From: Bradyrhizobium_A sp052115025
Lineage (GTDB): Bacteria > Pseudomonadota > Alphaproteobacteria > Rhizobiales > Xanthobacteraceae
Direction of reading: 5' to 3'
DNA length: 64,000 nt
Assembly: GCF_052115025.1 (NCBI RefSeq)
Contig: NZ_JBFRFW010000003.1
Location: 310,001-374,000 of the forward strand
Positions 41,448-55,200 of the stretch are shown one piece after another. How positions within the stretch are numbered: position 1 is the first letter of the stretch; every line of letters begins with the position of its first letter. The translations under genes and the position numbers were made by a program. Under the pieces are notes generated by a model that was not told the DNA's origin, searched no databases, and worked only from the letters and a program-made list of their open reading frames with translations.

Positions 41448-42926
41448 TCAGCCGCGCAGCGGCGGCGGCGCAAAGCCACCGAACAGCTCGTCGAGCAACG
41501 CGGCGAAGCGCAGGGTGGTGCGGTCCTCGAGATGCGGTCCGATGATCTGAATGCCGATCGGCGTGCCTTGCGCGGCACGCCCGAGCGGCCGCGCGGTGGC
41601 CGGCAGAAACGCAAAGGTCGCAAGCGCACCGCACCACAGCGCCTGCTCCCAGTAGGCGATCTCGCGCCCCGCCACGGTCACGGTCCGCGCCCAGCTCGCG
41701 CCGTCATGGCTGTGCGCCATGATCGCGCTCGGCATCACCGGACAGATCACTACATCGTGATCTCGGAAGAAGTGCGCCCAGGCGCGCACGGTGCGGGCCT
41801 GCACCTCCTTGGCGGCGAACACCGCGGCCATGGTGGCGGCCGCCGGCGACACGCGGCGCGCATGGGCCGCGGCCACGGGGCGCGTCGCCTCGAGCGCCGC
41901 GACCATGGCGGCGATCGATTCGGGTGTCGCGTCGCCGGCGAGCAGCGGCAGCACCAGTTGCAGATAGGCGTCCGCCACGCGACCGCTGTCCGCGAACGGC
42001 CGCGCCTTGAAGTCGACATGTGCGCCGGCGCGCTGCAGCGCCGTGCCGACCCGCGCCAGCAGCGCAACGGTCTCGTCGTCCGCCACGAGGCGCGAATCAT
42101 CGATCCACACCGCGATGCGATGGTCGCGCAGCGCCGCATGGCGCGGCGGGCCGAGCTGCGGACGCCAGCGTGGATGGCTCGCCGGTGCGTCGTCGATCAG
42201 CACGTCGAACAGCAGTTCGAGATCCTGCGCGCTGCGCGCCATCGGCCCGAGGGTGGCGAGCCCGGTCGAGCCGACGATGCCCGGCGGCGGCGGAATGTGG
42301 CCTTCCTCCGGGATCACGTCGAGTGTCGGCTTGTGGGCGTAGATGCCACAGGCATGCGCCGGCACGCGCAGCGAGCCGGCGATGTCGCTGCCGATCTCGA
42401 GCGGCGTGAAGCCCATCGCGAGCGCCGCCGCCGAGCCGCCGGAGGAGCCACCAACCGCATGGCCCGCGCTCCACGGGTTGCGGGTGACGCCGAACACGCT
42501 GTTGTAGGTCTGGATGTCGCTCGCCATGGTCGGCACATTGGTCTTGCCGAACACGTTGGCGCCGTCACGCGCGGCGCGGGTGATGACGCCGGCATCGACC
42601 TCCGGCACATGGTCGCGCAGGCCTTCGAAACCGACCACCGTGCGGATGCCGCGGGTGCGGATGCTGTCCTTCACGGTCATTGGCAGGCCGTCGAGCCGGC
42701 CGAGCGGCGTGCCCGCGGCGCGGCGCGCATCGGCGGCGCGGGCACGCGCCACCGCGCCGTCACGATCGATGGTCACCACCGCGTTGACCTGCGCGTTCAG
42801 CGCATCGATGCGGTCGAGATGCAGCGCCAGCAACTCCTCGGCCGAGACATCGCGCCGCTCCAGCGCCGCCAGCATCGCCCGCGCCGAACCGAGAAGGTCG
42901 GGCCCGAATTGTTCGCGTTGTCCCAT
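41448..42926 (-). CDS. Amidase signature family hydrolase
   Basis: The 492-residue protein has the amidase signature core with the Ser-cisSer-Lys triad: the lysine in 'LPMTVKDSIRTRG' (about residue 85), the cis-serine in 'GGSSGGSAAALA', and the nucleophile serine in 'EIGSDIAGSLRVPAHACG'. It hydrolyses amides or related C-N bonds, and the real substrate is unknown. The family includes GatA, but this gene has no GatB or GatC neighbour, so it is a catabolic amidase. It stands alone upstream of a 328-base gap. Confidence 0.92.
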   Translation of the reverse strand: MGQREQFGPDLLGSARAMLAALERRDVSAEELLALHLDRIDALNAQVNAVVTIDRDGAVARARAADARRAAGTPLGRLDGLPMTVKDSIRTRGIRTVVGFEGLRDHVPEVDAGVITRAARDGANVFGKTNVPTMASDIQTYNSVFGVTRNPWSAGHAVGGSSGGSAAALAMGFTPLEIGSDIAGSLRVPAHACGIYAHKPTLDVIPEEGHIPPPPGIVGSTGLATLGPMARSAQDLELLFDVLIDDAPASHPRWRPQLGPPRHAALRDHRIAVWIDDSRLVADDETVALLARVGTALQRAGAHVDFKARPFADSGRVADAYLQLVLPLLAGDATPESIAAMVAALEATRPVAAAHARRVSPAAATMAAVFAAKEVQARTVRAWAHFFRDHDVVICPVMPSAIMAHSHDGASWARTVTVAGREIAYWEQALWCGALATFAFLPATARPLGRAAQGTPIGIQIIGPHLEDRTTLRFAALLDELFGGFAPPPLRG

Positions 42927-43254
42927 CGCCCACGCCCGTGTTGGCCGCGCAGTGATTGTTGCGCCGGCTCCCTCCCCACCCCCCGTCCGGACTCATTCCG
43001 GCCGGCGGGTCGCCGGGAATTCCGGCGCGACCTTAGGCAGGCACAATTTGGCAGGCAACAACACGATCGCCGGCACGATGGGCGCGCGGCGCTGAATAGA
43101 CGCGGATGTCGGGACGTTGCGCGCAGGGGCAAGCCGAACTGCGCTTGAAGCAAAGGGCTGACCGCGCGCGGACATGCATCATGCCCGAGCACGGCGACCG
43201 GCCGCAGCTGCAGGTGCGTCCGCTGCCCGGTCCCGGGGCAGCGGACGATTCCAC
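42927..43254. other. Gap between the amidase gene and the end of the giant exoprotein gene
   Basis: No gene is seen in these 328 bases. The amidase promoter should lie near 42930-43050. The right part holds the hairpin at 43218-43246 right after the giant gene's stop codon. Confidence 0.5.
43218..43246 (-). terminator. Hairpin directly after the giant exoprotein gene
   Basis: GTCCGCTGCCC (43218-43228) pairs perfectly with GGGCAGCGGAC (43236-43246). On the minus strand it starts nine bases after the TAG stop. There is no T-run, so it may be a terminator of the weak type or a message-stabilising hairpin. Confidence 0.5.
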
Positions 43255-46200
43255 CTAAAGCCGCTCGCGCTCGCCTTCGGTCAGCGCCCGCTTCTGCTGC
43301 TCGGTCAGGTCGCCGTTGCCGATGACCTGAAACTTGCTGGTCGGATCATAGCCGGATGGCTCACGCCGGCTCTGCTGATCGTCCGGCCGGCCGCGCCGGC
43401 GCGGATCGTCCTCACCGCCACCGCCGCCATAGCCGAGGACCTCGACAATGATGACCGATGGGCGGCCGCTGGCGGCCGGCGCAGGCGCTGCGGTCTGCTG
43501 CGTCGCCGCCGTCGCATTGCCAGCGGTGAGGGCCGTGCTGATGCTCGGCGCCTGCACGGTCGGAATGCCGGACGAGGTGCCCTGCACCTGGATGTTCGCG
43601 GCATTGACGACCTGCAGCGCCGCCAGGTTGATGTTGCCGGAGACGCGGATGCCGGCTTCGCCGGCGTCGATGGTGCCGAGCGGCGCGATCAGGTCGATGT
43701 CGCCGACCTTGACCTCCGGAATCGGATTGAGCGTGTCAATGCCGGCACCGGACGACGGCACCTGCGGCGACAGCGCGACATTGCCGTAGCGGTCGTAGAC
43801 GCGCCGCGGCGGCGTGTAGATGACCGTGGTCTTGGCGCCGCGGCCGGCATTGATGTCGCCACCGGCCGACCAGGCGATGATGTTGCCGCCGAACGTCGTC
43901 ATGATGCGCGACAGGCCGAGCATGACGCTGCCCTTGGCGTAGATCTGGATGTCGCCGGAGCCCTGGGTGATCACGCCCGCGGTGGCCGGCGGCGCGACGC
44001 CATCGGTGCCGATCACCAGCTTGCCGCCCGGCGTCAGCATCTGGATGTCACCGCCGAACAGCGTGCGGACACCCGAACCACCGAACATCGTGATGTCGCC
44101 GGACGAGACCGCCGCATCGGGGAACAGCGCGGCGATCGCCTCACGTCCCCGCAGATAGCTGCGGTAGCGCGGGCTGGTGTTGTCGTTGTACTCGCGCCCG
44201 CCGGCGGTCAGCTCGGCGAAGTAGACGCGGCGCAGGAAGATCTGCTGCTGCTCCGGCCCCAGCGCGCCGAACGCGGCGCGTGCCTCGGCGTCGGTGCCGG
44301 CAAAGCCGTAGCGCTGCTGCAGCCACGCCGCGAGCTCCTTCTCGTAGGTCCTCGCGACCCTGCCCGAGCCTTCGAGCGGCATTCCGGCCGGCAGCATGTT
44401 GGCGGGGTCGAGGTAACGCAGCAGCGCCGCGTAGTTCGGGCCGCTGGCACCGCCGCCCGCCTGCATGACGATCCCTGCGCCTGGCCGCGCGTCGCCGGCG
44501 ACCACAGGCCCGACGGAGGTAACGTTCGCCTTGTTTTCCATCAGGATGTTGCGTCCCGCGGAGATCTGCAGCGTGCCGGGACCGCCGACGTTGAAGCTGC
44601 TGTAGACGATGTCGCGGCCGGCCTGCACCACCGAAACATCGGTCTCGGCACGGTGAACGAACAGGTTGCCGGTCGAGGAGAAGTAGGAATTGTAGTAGCC
44701 GCCGTTGCCATCCTCGGTGTCGCCCGGCGCGGTGCCGCTGCCGACGATGTCGCGACCGGCCATCATTCGCACCGGCCCGGCGCCCTGATACCAGACCTGT
44801 CCGGCACGGAACGGATCGGTGGCGGCAAAGGTGACGATGCGGCCGCTGCCGACACCGACCAGATCGCCGTTGATCGCATAGAACCGCGCGGGATCGCCCT
44901 GGCCGCCATCCGCCGTGGCGGTGTTCGGCCCGAAGGCGAACAGCGGGTCAATCCCGATGTCCGGGCGTGCCTGGTTGCCGGTGGCGGACAGATTGCTGAC
45001 GCTGCCCCCGGTCACCGTGATCGTGCCGGCGAACGCCGGGTTGAACGGCGTTGCCAGCGACCGCGGCGATGCGCTCGATCGTGCCACCATGAAGCCGCCG
45101 GCATAGATCGAATCCGCGGCGAGGAATTCCAGCTTGCCAGTCGCCGAGGGGGCCAGCAGCAGCGGCGCATAGACACCGCTGCCGTTGAGGCCGTCGGCGA
45201 TCGCGTTGCCGTAATACAGGCTGCCGCCAGCCGTCACCGCGCTGAGGATCGACGGATACATCACCCCGGAGTCGGTGGCCGGAAGATTGCTCGCGAGGCT
45301 GAGCGGCACCAGGTCGCCACCTGCGGAGAACAGGTTGATCGCAGTATGATCGGTCCACAGCGAGAACCAGCTGGTGCCGGCGCCGGCGTCGCTGCCGCGG
45401 GTGAACGGGGTGGCATTGACCATGGTGACACGGCCTGGATCGCTGGCCCCGGCAATAACGAGGTCGCCACCGGTTGCCAGCGTGAAGACAGAATCGCCGG
45501 GCGTCAGCAGCAGGCCACCGATCACGTCGGCGCGCGATGATTTGAACAGGTCATAGGCCCGCGTTTCACGGGGCGACTGCGCGATGCCGATATTGCCGTA
45601 CAGCCTGTGCAACTGGCCGATTGATCCGACATCGATACGGCTGGCGCCACGCAGGTTGGTCGCCACGCCGTTGTAGAGGGCGTCCGCCGAAACCGCCGCC
45701 GGGTTCAGCGCGCCGCCGATGCGCACATCGAGATCGCCGCCGCCTGTCAGTGTCAGGCTGCCGCCGGCGCCGACACGGCCGGTGCTGCCGACCGCAAGCA
45801 CAAGGCCCTGCGTGCGCTGGTTGATCTGCTGGTCGGTGAGGCTGGTGCGCTGCGCCAGAATGCCGGCATTACCACCAACATCGAGGCGCAGATCGCCGCC
45901 GCCGAGCGTGCCGAAGCCGGTGAAGCCGATCATCTTGTCGGCGCCGCCGAAGCTCACATAGCTGCCGAAATTGATCCACCATGCCGTGGCCTGGTCCTGC
46001 GATCCGCCCAGCATCGTCCCGGTGCCCTGGCGCCACAGCCAGTTGCCGACCGCGGCGCTGTTGTAGCCTGAGTCCGACGGATTCGGCCGGCCGCCGCCAG
46101 AAACCGGGAGGGTCATGATATCGCCGGTCAGATTGCCGCCGGCCCTGACGGTGAGGTTGCCGCCGCCGGTCGGATACCACGCCCGCGCCAGGCTGGCGGC

Positions 46201-49200
46201 GCCGCCGTCGACGAACTTCTCGTAGGCGCCATCGGCGTCGCTGAGGATCTTTCCGTTGGCATTCGGCGCGCGCGGGAGATTGTAGAGGTCGCCCGCTCCA
46301 GTCGGCGCCGAGGAAGTGCCGGCCGTATAGACGCCGAACAACGACGACATGTTGAGGTTGCGTGCCGCCAGCAGATCGAGATCGGCGGCGCCGGTGCGCA
46401 CCACGCTGAACCGCGTGCTGCCAGCTGTCGGCTCGAACGTGTCCTTGGCCGTGTTCAGGCAGTGGGACGGCGTATCGGCGCAGTAGCCCGCGGCCGTTTG
46501 ATCGAGCCCGAGGTCCTTGAAGAACTTGTCGGTGATGACCGCGCCGGCAACGACGCCGGGAATGCCGGCGTCCGTGAGCTCATCGGCTGCGGCCTTCGTC
46601 CAGGTAAAGACCGGCTTGACGGCGCACCAGGTGGGATTGGCGGCGCACATCCCGACCCAGCCGAGCGCCACCTCGTCGATCGGCGCCCCGACATAGACCG
46701 AGGTATCATTGGGATCGCCCCATGCGTCGACGCCCGCCTGCGTCCACACCAGCGCGCCACCGGGCTTGGATTTTCCGAACAGGCCGTAGTGCCGATCCGC
46801 CAGCAGCACGTCGCCGTGGGCCGCGTGGGGATCGGTCAGACGATTGTCGGCCGCCTGCGTGTCGGCGCCGGCAACGAGACGCACCGACCACGATTGCGAG
46901 CCTTCCGGCAACATCTTGGCCAGCGCCCACAGCTTGCCGGCGGCGCCGGACCGCAGATCGACGGACGCGACGCCGTCCGGCAGCTTGATGTCGGTGTCCG
47001 ACGGCAGGTAGGCGCCGTATGGCAGCGTGAGCGCGCCGTTCAGCACGTAGGCCGCCGTTCCCGGCAGGGCGATGCCCTTCGGCCAGGTCAATGCCGCCAG
47101 CGCTGCGATGGCCGGCAAGGTCATTCCGGCATCGAACCGCGTTCCTGCGGGCAGCGTGACGGTGGCGCCGACAATCGCGCCTGCCGCGAACAGGATGTTG
47201 CCGGCGGCGTCGCGCACATTGGCGCTCAGGACGGTGCCGGCAACCAGCTGCAGCGGCGCGCCGAGGGTGCTGGCCACCGGGATCACCGTGCCGGCGGCAA
47301 AATTCGACGCCTTGATCGGCAGGTCGTAGTTCAGCGTCCTGCCGCCACTGAAGCGGCTGCCGTCCGCCAGCACCACGCCCGTGCGCGGCACATAGACGTC
47401 GCCGCCGGTGAAGTCCTTGCCCGGCAGCAGCAGCCAGCCCTTGTCGTCCTGTGTTTCCGGCGGCGGCATGAAGCCGTCGGTGATGCTACCATAGATCGTG
47501 AGATCGCCGCCGGCGCGCAGCGTCAACGTCCCCGCCTCTCCCGAACCGTAGACGCCGGTGCGCTGCGCATTGGGATTGAGGCTGGCATAGCGATAGCCGG
47601 ACAGGTCGAGATCGCCCTGCACCACCAGATCGCCCCCCGGCAGCTTGCTGACCACCTCGATGCCCGGCCGCAGATGGAAGGCATCGCGATAGGTCGCATT
47701 GTTGAGGCCGGCAAGCTTGCCGGCGGTCAGGCTGCCGCGTCCGAGCGCGGCGGTGATGAACGCCGTGCTCGCTGCGTGCTTGCCATCGAGCCAGGCCTGA
47801 TCGATCACCTGATACGGGCGGCCGCTGGCCGCGGGGGCCGGCGCAGTCGGCGCATCGGAATAGCTCTGCATGGCGTTGACGTTGATCGCCCGCGCGCCTT
47901 GAATGTTCGGCAGGCCGCTGACGTCGATATCGATGTCACCATAGGTCGCCGCATCAGGATCCGTCGTCTTGCCGGTGCTGCCGATGCGCGGCGCATTGAG
48001 ATCGAGCGTGCCGCGGGCACGGCCGTCGTTCTGGCCCGCCGATGTCCCGACCGGCGCGCTGGTGCCGTGGCGCAGGTCGATGCGCGCGCCCTGGGCCAGC
48101 GTCAGCCGGCCGTCGCCTGAACCGAGCTCGACGATGGCGCGGTTGGGGCTGTCGATGATCTTGCCATAGCTGTCGACGCGCAGCCCCGTGCCATGGGCAT
48201 CGAGCACCGCCGTCCCGGTCAGGGTCAGCCCGTGTTTCGCGGCCAGCCGGATGGAGCCGACCCGCTCACCGCTGGCATCGATTGTTCCCACCACGGTCAG
48301 CAGGCCGTTGTCGAGCGAGACGCTGATGTCGTTCGCCTTCAGCTTGCCGATGGTGAGATCGCCCTGCTTGATCTGGAAGCCGCGCGCGCCGAACACGCCG
48401 CCGGCGGTAAGGCGGGCATTCAGCGCCGCGAAGTCGCCGAGCGACTGCGCGCGGACGCTGGCACTGCCGGCGCGATAGGGCACCAGCGTGCCGCCCGCAT
48501 CGTAGCGGCCGCTGGTCGTGCCGATGATCGCGCCCTGCAGATCGACGAGCCCGGCGGCCGCGTCGAGCGCGATCGCGGTCAGGCTGCCGGCGTTGTTGTT
48601 GCGCGCCGACAGGTCGATCACCGAACCCGCCGCCTGGCGGATGTTGCCGCCGCTGCTGTCGAGCGTGACCTCGCCGCCCCAGCTGTACTTGCGCAAGTCG
48701 TTGAAGACGACTTCACGGCCCGCCATGTCGATGCGGGATGCGCCGGTCAGCACGATGTCGCCCGTCGCCTTCAACGCCAGCTTGCCGCTCGGCAGCACGA
48801 TCGACGTATCGAGCGTCAGGCTGTTGCCGCTCAGCGTCAGTTGCGCGCCCAGCGTATCGGTCCTGACCTCGCCGGCAACCCCGGCGCCGACAAGGCGCAG
48901 GTCGCCGCCCGCGGTGATGCTGCTGACCGAGCCGCCCGCACCGGTCATCAGCGGCGCCGTGATGGTGAGGTTGCCGCCGCTGTAGCCATAGCCTTGTCCC
49001 GGCACATAGGCGCCGCGCGCCTGATAGACCGACAGCGAGCCCTTCTGGTTGGCGGTGATGCGATCGGTGGCGGACAGGTTGACGCTGGCGAAGCCGAGCA
49101 CCAGCCGGCCGTCGGTATCGTTGCCGCTGGGGCGGGAGTTCGCGCCGTAGCCCAGCACGATGCGCTCCGCGGCGACGTTCAGCGTGCCGCTGCCGGTGCC

Positions 49201-52200
49201 GGCGCCACCGGCGACGACGTCACCCGGCGGCAGCGTCGATCCGCGCCAGATGAAGTTGCCGGTGCGGATGGTGGCGACATCGGCGGCACCGCCGGCGCCA
49301 TAGATCGCAGGCGTGCCGAGCACGAGATTGGCGAGCGTCGACCTGCCGGTCGCCGCATCGACCGTGTCCAGCGTCACCGAGCCGAAGATGTTGACGGCAT
49401 TGGATGCCGACAGCGTCAGCGTCTCCAGCCCCGGCGCGCCATATCGCGTGTCGCCGCGCAGCAGGCGATCGAGCAGCGCCTGGTTCATCGCCAGCCCGCT
49501 CGGCAGCACGTTGCGCGCGGCCGCATCGGCCAGCACGGCGCCGTCGCCGATGTTAATGCGGCTTACCGCCAGCGTCAGGTTGCGGGTGCCGTAGCGCACC
49601 GCGTCGTCCATCTGGAACTGGTTCGGCGTCACCAGGGCGATGGTGCCCTCCGAATAGATTTCGGTCTGCCCGCTGCAGGTCGCGCTGCCGCAGACGCCGA
49701 TGCGCACGCCGCTGGTCATGATCGGGCTCGCCACGGCGCTGCTCGGCACCAGGTCGAGCACGCCGTTGGAGACCATCAGGTAGCTGCCATCGGTGGCGTA
49801 GACGTAGCCGTTCCGCGAATCGTAGGCCGCGGCGCCCCTGCCGATGGTGTTGATGCGGGCGCCCTGCTCGATGACAATCCCGCTGCCGGTGACATTATTC
49901 TGTCCATTGGCCATCAGGAAGACTTCGGGTGCCGACAGCAGCGCGCCCTGGCGCAGATAGACATAAGGCGTGCGATCGTAGCTACCGACGAGACGGCCGC
50001 CCTGGCCATACTGAACGTACTGCATGCCGCCGATCACCAGCCGCGATGCGCCGAGCGCATTGAGCGTGGCCGAATCGAGGGTCACGCCGGTGAAACCAGC
50101 CGACGCAGCGCCGCCCGCGGCGACGACCTCGATGTCCGCGCCGCCGCCGGACGCAGTCGTGGCCATGACCGACCCGCCATAGCCGCCGCGCAGCGCATCG
50201 AACAGCGCGGTGCCATCGAAACGGAAGGCCGCGCGGCCGGCGCCCGGATTCAGATCCAGCAGCAGGCTGCGGGCGTCGATCGGCAACATCGCCCGCGGCA
50301 CGCCGCGCTTGGCCGCATCGGCGACGATATAGTCGGCATAGCTCGTCTCGTTGTACTGCGACATGCTGCGCACGGCGCTGGCCGGCGTCAGCACGACCGG
50401 GCTGGCAAGGCTGTCCCGGATCGCCGTATCGGCAATGCCGAGGCGGCCGGACGCGACATACGACCCGTTGCCCAGCGGCATGGCCCCGGCCATCGCAACG
50501 CGCGACTGCGCGGCGCCGATCTCGACCCGGAATGCGCCGGGCAGCAGTGCATAGGTCGAGGGCATCAGCGTGTAGGTGCCGGCCGGCAGACCCGGCACGC
50601 TGCCGTCCAGCGTGATCTGACGCCCGACGAGCGGATTGCCCGCGCCGGCATCGGCCGCGACCGGCGCGTAACTGCCCCCGAAGTTCGGGACGATGGCGTA
50701 CACGGCATTGCCAGGTGCACTGAACCCGTAAGCCGGATTGACGTTGCGCAACGCCGTGCGCAGCACGTCCACCGATCCGCCACGGCCGCTGATGAAGCCT
50801 GCGCCGGTCAGGACGCCGCCGCCGGACAGATCCACGATGGCGCCGGTTTCGACGATCGCGCTCTTGCCGCCGAACGCGATGCCGGTCCGCAGGATGCTGC
50901 TGTTGCCGACGAAATCGGCGCCGCCGGCACCGGTCAGGCGGACCTCGCTGCCATTGTAGAGATAGCTCAGGCCGTCGGCGGTGCCGCCATAGGGCATGAC
51001 AAGGCCGCGGCCGCTGACGGATGTCAGGCTGCCCGGCAGCAGTGTCACCCTGGTGGTGTTCGAGCCGTCATATTGCCCCGTCCCGATGGTCAGCTTGCCG
51101 AGCGGCGCACGCACCACCCCGGCTTGCTCGACGACCGCGGCGGCCAGCGTCAGGTCGCCGAACACCGCATAGGGAACAGGCGGCGCCTCGGCTGAGGTCG
51201 CCTCGATGCGCAGAACCTGCGCCGGATCATAGCCGACACGTCCGTTCGAACTGCCGTAACCCGCCTGCACCTGGGCGACGACGCCGGTTGCCGGATAGAC
51301 CTGTGCCGCGCGTAGGGTGATGCTGCCGGGGCTGATCAGCGAGGTGCTGATGAGGGGCGCGTAGGGACGCACGCCCTGCAGGAAGCGCAGATCGCCGTCG
51401 CTGCGCAGGCGCGTCAGCCCGAACATCGCCTGGACGCTGTCGCGGACGTCGATCAGCTTGGCGGCGACGTCGAGACGAACGTCGAGCCGTGTCGGCGGCG
51501 CCGTCCACACCGGCGCGCGCGACTTTCCGGGGATCTGCGTGGTCGTGGCATAGTTGGACTGGCCGAGGCGCACATAGGCCGCATCGAGAATGATGCGGGC
51601 ATCGCGGGTCGCCCCCGCAACCGGCATCAGCAGGTCGCTGTAGAGGCTGAGGCTCTGCCCGAGATGCAGCGCCACATGTCCGTCGAAGGCGATGGCGCTG
51701 CTCATGACCGACAGGTTGTCGAAACCGCCGCGCGCAACGGCGTCGGCGCCGAGCCGCGCATAACCGTAAGCGAATGCCGGATCCGCCGCGCCCGCCTGCA
51801 GCGAACCTGCGAGAACCGGTCCGCCCTGCGCATTGGTGAGCACCACCTGCCGCTGCGCACGCACCGCCGGATCGGCCAGCGGATTGTTGACCGGATCATA
51901 CGACAGCGTGGTGTATTCACGCATCTGCAGCGCAACATTCAGGCTGCCGCCAGCCGCGCCGGCGCCGCCGGCGCGCGCCACCATGGCGCCATCCAGATAG
52001 AGGCCGTTGTTGGAGGCCAGCGAGATGCTGCCGCCATTGCCGGCGACATTGATCGCACCAAGGCCGAGAACGTCCAGCACCGCCGCGGTACCGGATGCGT
52101 CGAGCACGGCGCCCGGCCGCACCACGATGAAATTGTTCGAGGCCGTCGCCTGGCCCAGCGCACCATCGATCTCGCCGCCGATGACGATGCTGCCGCCATT

Positions 52201-55200
52201 GCGCACCAGGCCATAGCGGCGCCCACGGCCATCCAGCGCCGTCGCAGCCACCGCCGCCACGTCCAGCGTGGCGTGCTCGCCGACCCAGATCGACCGGCTG
52301 CTGGGCGCGGCCGCGACCTGGTCCTGCTGCATCTCGGCGAGATCGACGGTCTTCAGCGAGATGCTGCCGCCGGATGCATGCAGTGCGCCGTCCACCGTCA
52401 GCTGGCCGACGCTGGCGACCGCGATCGACTGCCCGGCGTCGACATTGATCACGGCATTCGCGCCGATCGTCAGGCCCATCTGCGGCAGGTCGCTCGCCAG
52501 CGCCTGATTGCTGCCGGCCTGCAGCGACAGGCTGGCGCCCTTGCGCTGCACCAGCACACCGGTGACCGCGTTCTCCAGATAGAGCGGCGGCGTCCACACC
52601 TGCAGCCGCGCGGCCGCATCGGCCGCGGCCTGGTTGGTGGCGGCTACCCGGTAGACCGGCATGGTGACATCGATGCGGGTGCCGTCGGCGACGGTCACGC
52701 CGCGGTTGCCGATGATGCTGTAGCTGGAGAAGCCCCTGGCGAACAAGCTGGGATCGAGCACCAGCGTGCCCGCCTGCGGCGCTGCTGCGCCGCCGATGAC
52801 CACACGCCCGGCCTGCACCGACAGCGCGCCGCCGCCATTGACGCCGTAGCCGCGCAACACAGTGCCGAGAGTGAGGTTGCCGCTCGTGCCGAGACCGCCG
52901 GCATTGGCCGCAAACGTGGCGTTGCCGCCCCGGCCGCCCTGCACCGTGCCATTGGCCAGAAAGATGGCGCCGGAGGACACATCGATCTCCGAGCCCTGCT
53001 CTAGAACGACGTCGCGCGTCGACTGCAGCGACACGGAGCCGCCATCGACACGGGCCGCACGGCCCGGCGCATCGGAATCGGCGCGCAGATCGGTCGACAG
53101 CCCGCTGAGATCGAGGGCCGCGCCCTGACGCAGCGCCACCGACGACACCCCGCCGGCGAGCAGCGAGACATTGCCGACGACCTGCGACGAGAACGCGTTG
53201 GTGGAGCTGACGCTGCCGCCATGGGCCGTGACTCGGGCCTTGATGTCGACCACCGGTGCGGTCAGGTCGAGGGCGCCGCCATGGGCGAGCGTCAGGTTGC
53301 CCTCGATCGCGATCGCGCCGCGGGTGCCGAGCTCGAGGCGGCCAAGACCATAGTCGCTGAGACGCCGGGCATCGAACCACGCGGTGTTGGCGCGGCCCGC
53401 CGGGGTGCCATCGCCGGCGCCGAGGCCGGGCGAGACGTCGGCAATGCTGCCGATCCGCACATCGGTGTTGAACAGATCCGTCCGGCCCTGCGCCGTGTAC
53501 TGGCCGAGCGCCAGCGTTCCTGCGAGCGGCGCGGCATTCTGGGTCTGCTTGTAGCCATCGACGGCCGCGGCGACGCGGGCGCTGGTCTGGCGCTGGCCGG
53601 TGATCACGTCGGCGACGACATCGGCTTCCATGATCGCCGTCGGCGACGACAGGATCAGCCGGCCGGCGTCGCGGCCGACCGTGTAGCCGGCTTCATAGCG
53701 CGATGTCGCTGACGGGCCGAGCAGGCTCGTCCAGACCTCGGTCAGCGCCGGCGAGATGCGGCCCTGGATCATGTGCGTGCGGACGAAGCCGCCGGCGACG
53801 GCGATGAACTTCATGTCGGCCGGCGCATCGTCGAAACGATAGATCCGGCCGTCGCTGCCGATCAGGCTGCTGGAGAGAATATTGCCGCCGGCATACGCCA
53901 CCGAGCCGCCGGAGATGTCGAAATGCGCGCCACGCTGCGCCACCACCGTGGGCGCCGCCAGCGTGATGGTGCCGCCGACCGCGGTCCATTCGCCGATGGT
54001 GTGCGCGGTGTTGGCGAGGTAGCCGCCGACCTCGAGCAGGCCGCCCTTGGTGTAATAGCGATCGCCGGCATAGCCGCCGGTTCCGGCGGGAACCAGCACC
54101 AGGTTGCGGATGTCGATCCAGACGTTCTGGTTGATCAGCGCGCCGCTGTCGCGGTTCTGCGGCGAGTCGCGCAGGTCATTGCCCTGGATGTTGACCTGCA
54201 CCTGGTTGGCCGACATCGGCCGGGCGACCCCCTGCACACCGGAGACGTCGATCGTCGAACCGGATTCGGCGAAGATGCTGCGGCCGGCGCTGACCGCGAC
54301 CTGGCCGCCCTGCGCCATGGTCAGCGACTTGTCCTGGAACGTGGCGACGCCGCCGGTGACGATCTCGACCCGGGACTGATCGAGCCGGTCGGCGAGCACC
54401 GACAGGTTGTTGAACTGGCCGGTCGCCAGCACGTTGAGCCCCGAGGCGGCGATCAGCGCATCACGCTTGGCATTGAGCGCGGTCTCGGCGGAGTCGAGCT
54501 CCGGCAGGATGGCGCTGATGCTGCCGCCCGCGAGCGTGACGCTCCCCGACGCATCGCTCGCGGCGTTCAGCAGATGGATCGTGCCGCGCTGGTTCACCGA
54601 CGTGGTCGAGACCAGCACGCCACTCTGGGTCACGGTACGGCCCGCCAGCGTGATGTCGCCCTGCTGCGACAGCACGAGGCCGCTGTTGCTGACGCGGCCG
54701 CTGCTGCTGCCGGCGGAGAGCAGCGGCGCGATCTCGCTGCCGCGCGTGGTCGAGAACTGGTTGCCCTGCGTGCCGTAGCCGGGCCGCAGGATGAAATCGT
54801 CGCCGGCGGCCAGCAGGGCCTGGCCCTTCGGCGTCGCGATCGAGCCGGCGTTGACGACCTCGCTGCCGAGCAGCAGCACGAAGCCGCCGCCCGCCGTCAC
54901 CGACGACGGCGCGTGAGTGGAGATCGAGGCGCCGGCCTCGACGACGACCTTGCCGCCGGCCGCGGTGAAGCTCGGCACATAGCTGCTGGCGGTCCGCGCC
55001 GAATAGATGCCGTTGCCAAGCAGCTGCTGGTCGGTGATCCGCGCGGTCGACGCAATCAGCGCCCCGACATTGATCTGGCTGGCGCCGCCGAACACGATGC
55101 CGTTCTGGTTGATGACGTAGACCTGGCCGTCGGCCCTGATATTGCCGAGGATCTGGCTCGGCGCGGTGGCGCCGGTGACGCGATTGAGCGCGACCCAGCC

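Noticed and set aside
48193..51195. A 1000-residue open frame on the plus strand opposite the giant exoprotein, and several others of 490 to 790 residues (43174-45540, 46462-48120, 53773-55254)
   Set aside because: They lie wholly opposite the exoprotein gene. They are arginine-, alanine- and glycine-rich without domain motifs, as expected from the antisense of a GC-rich gene.
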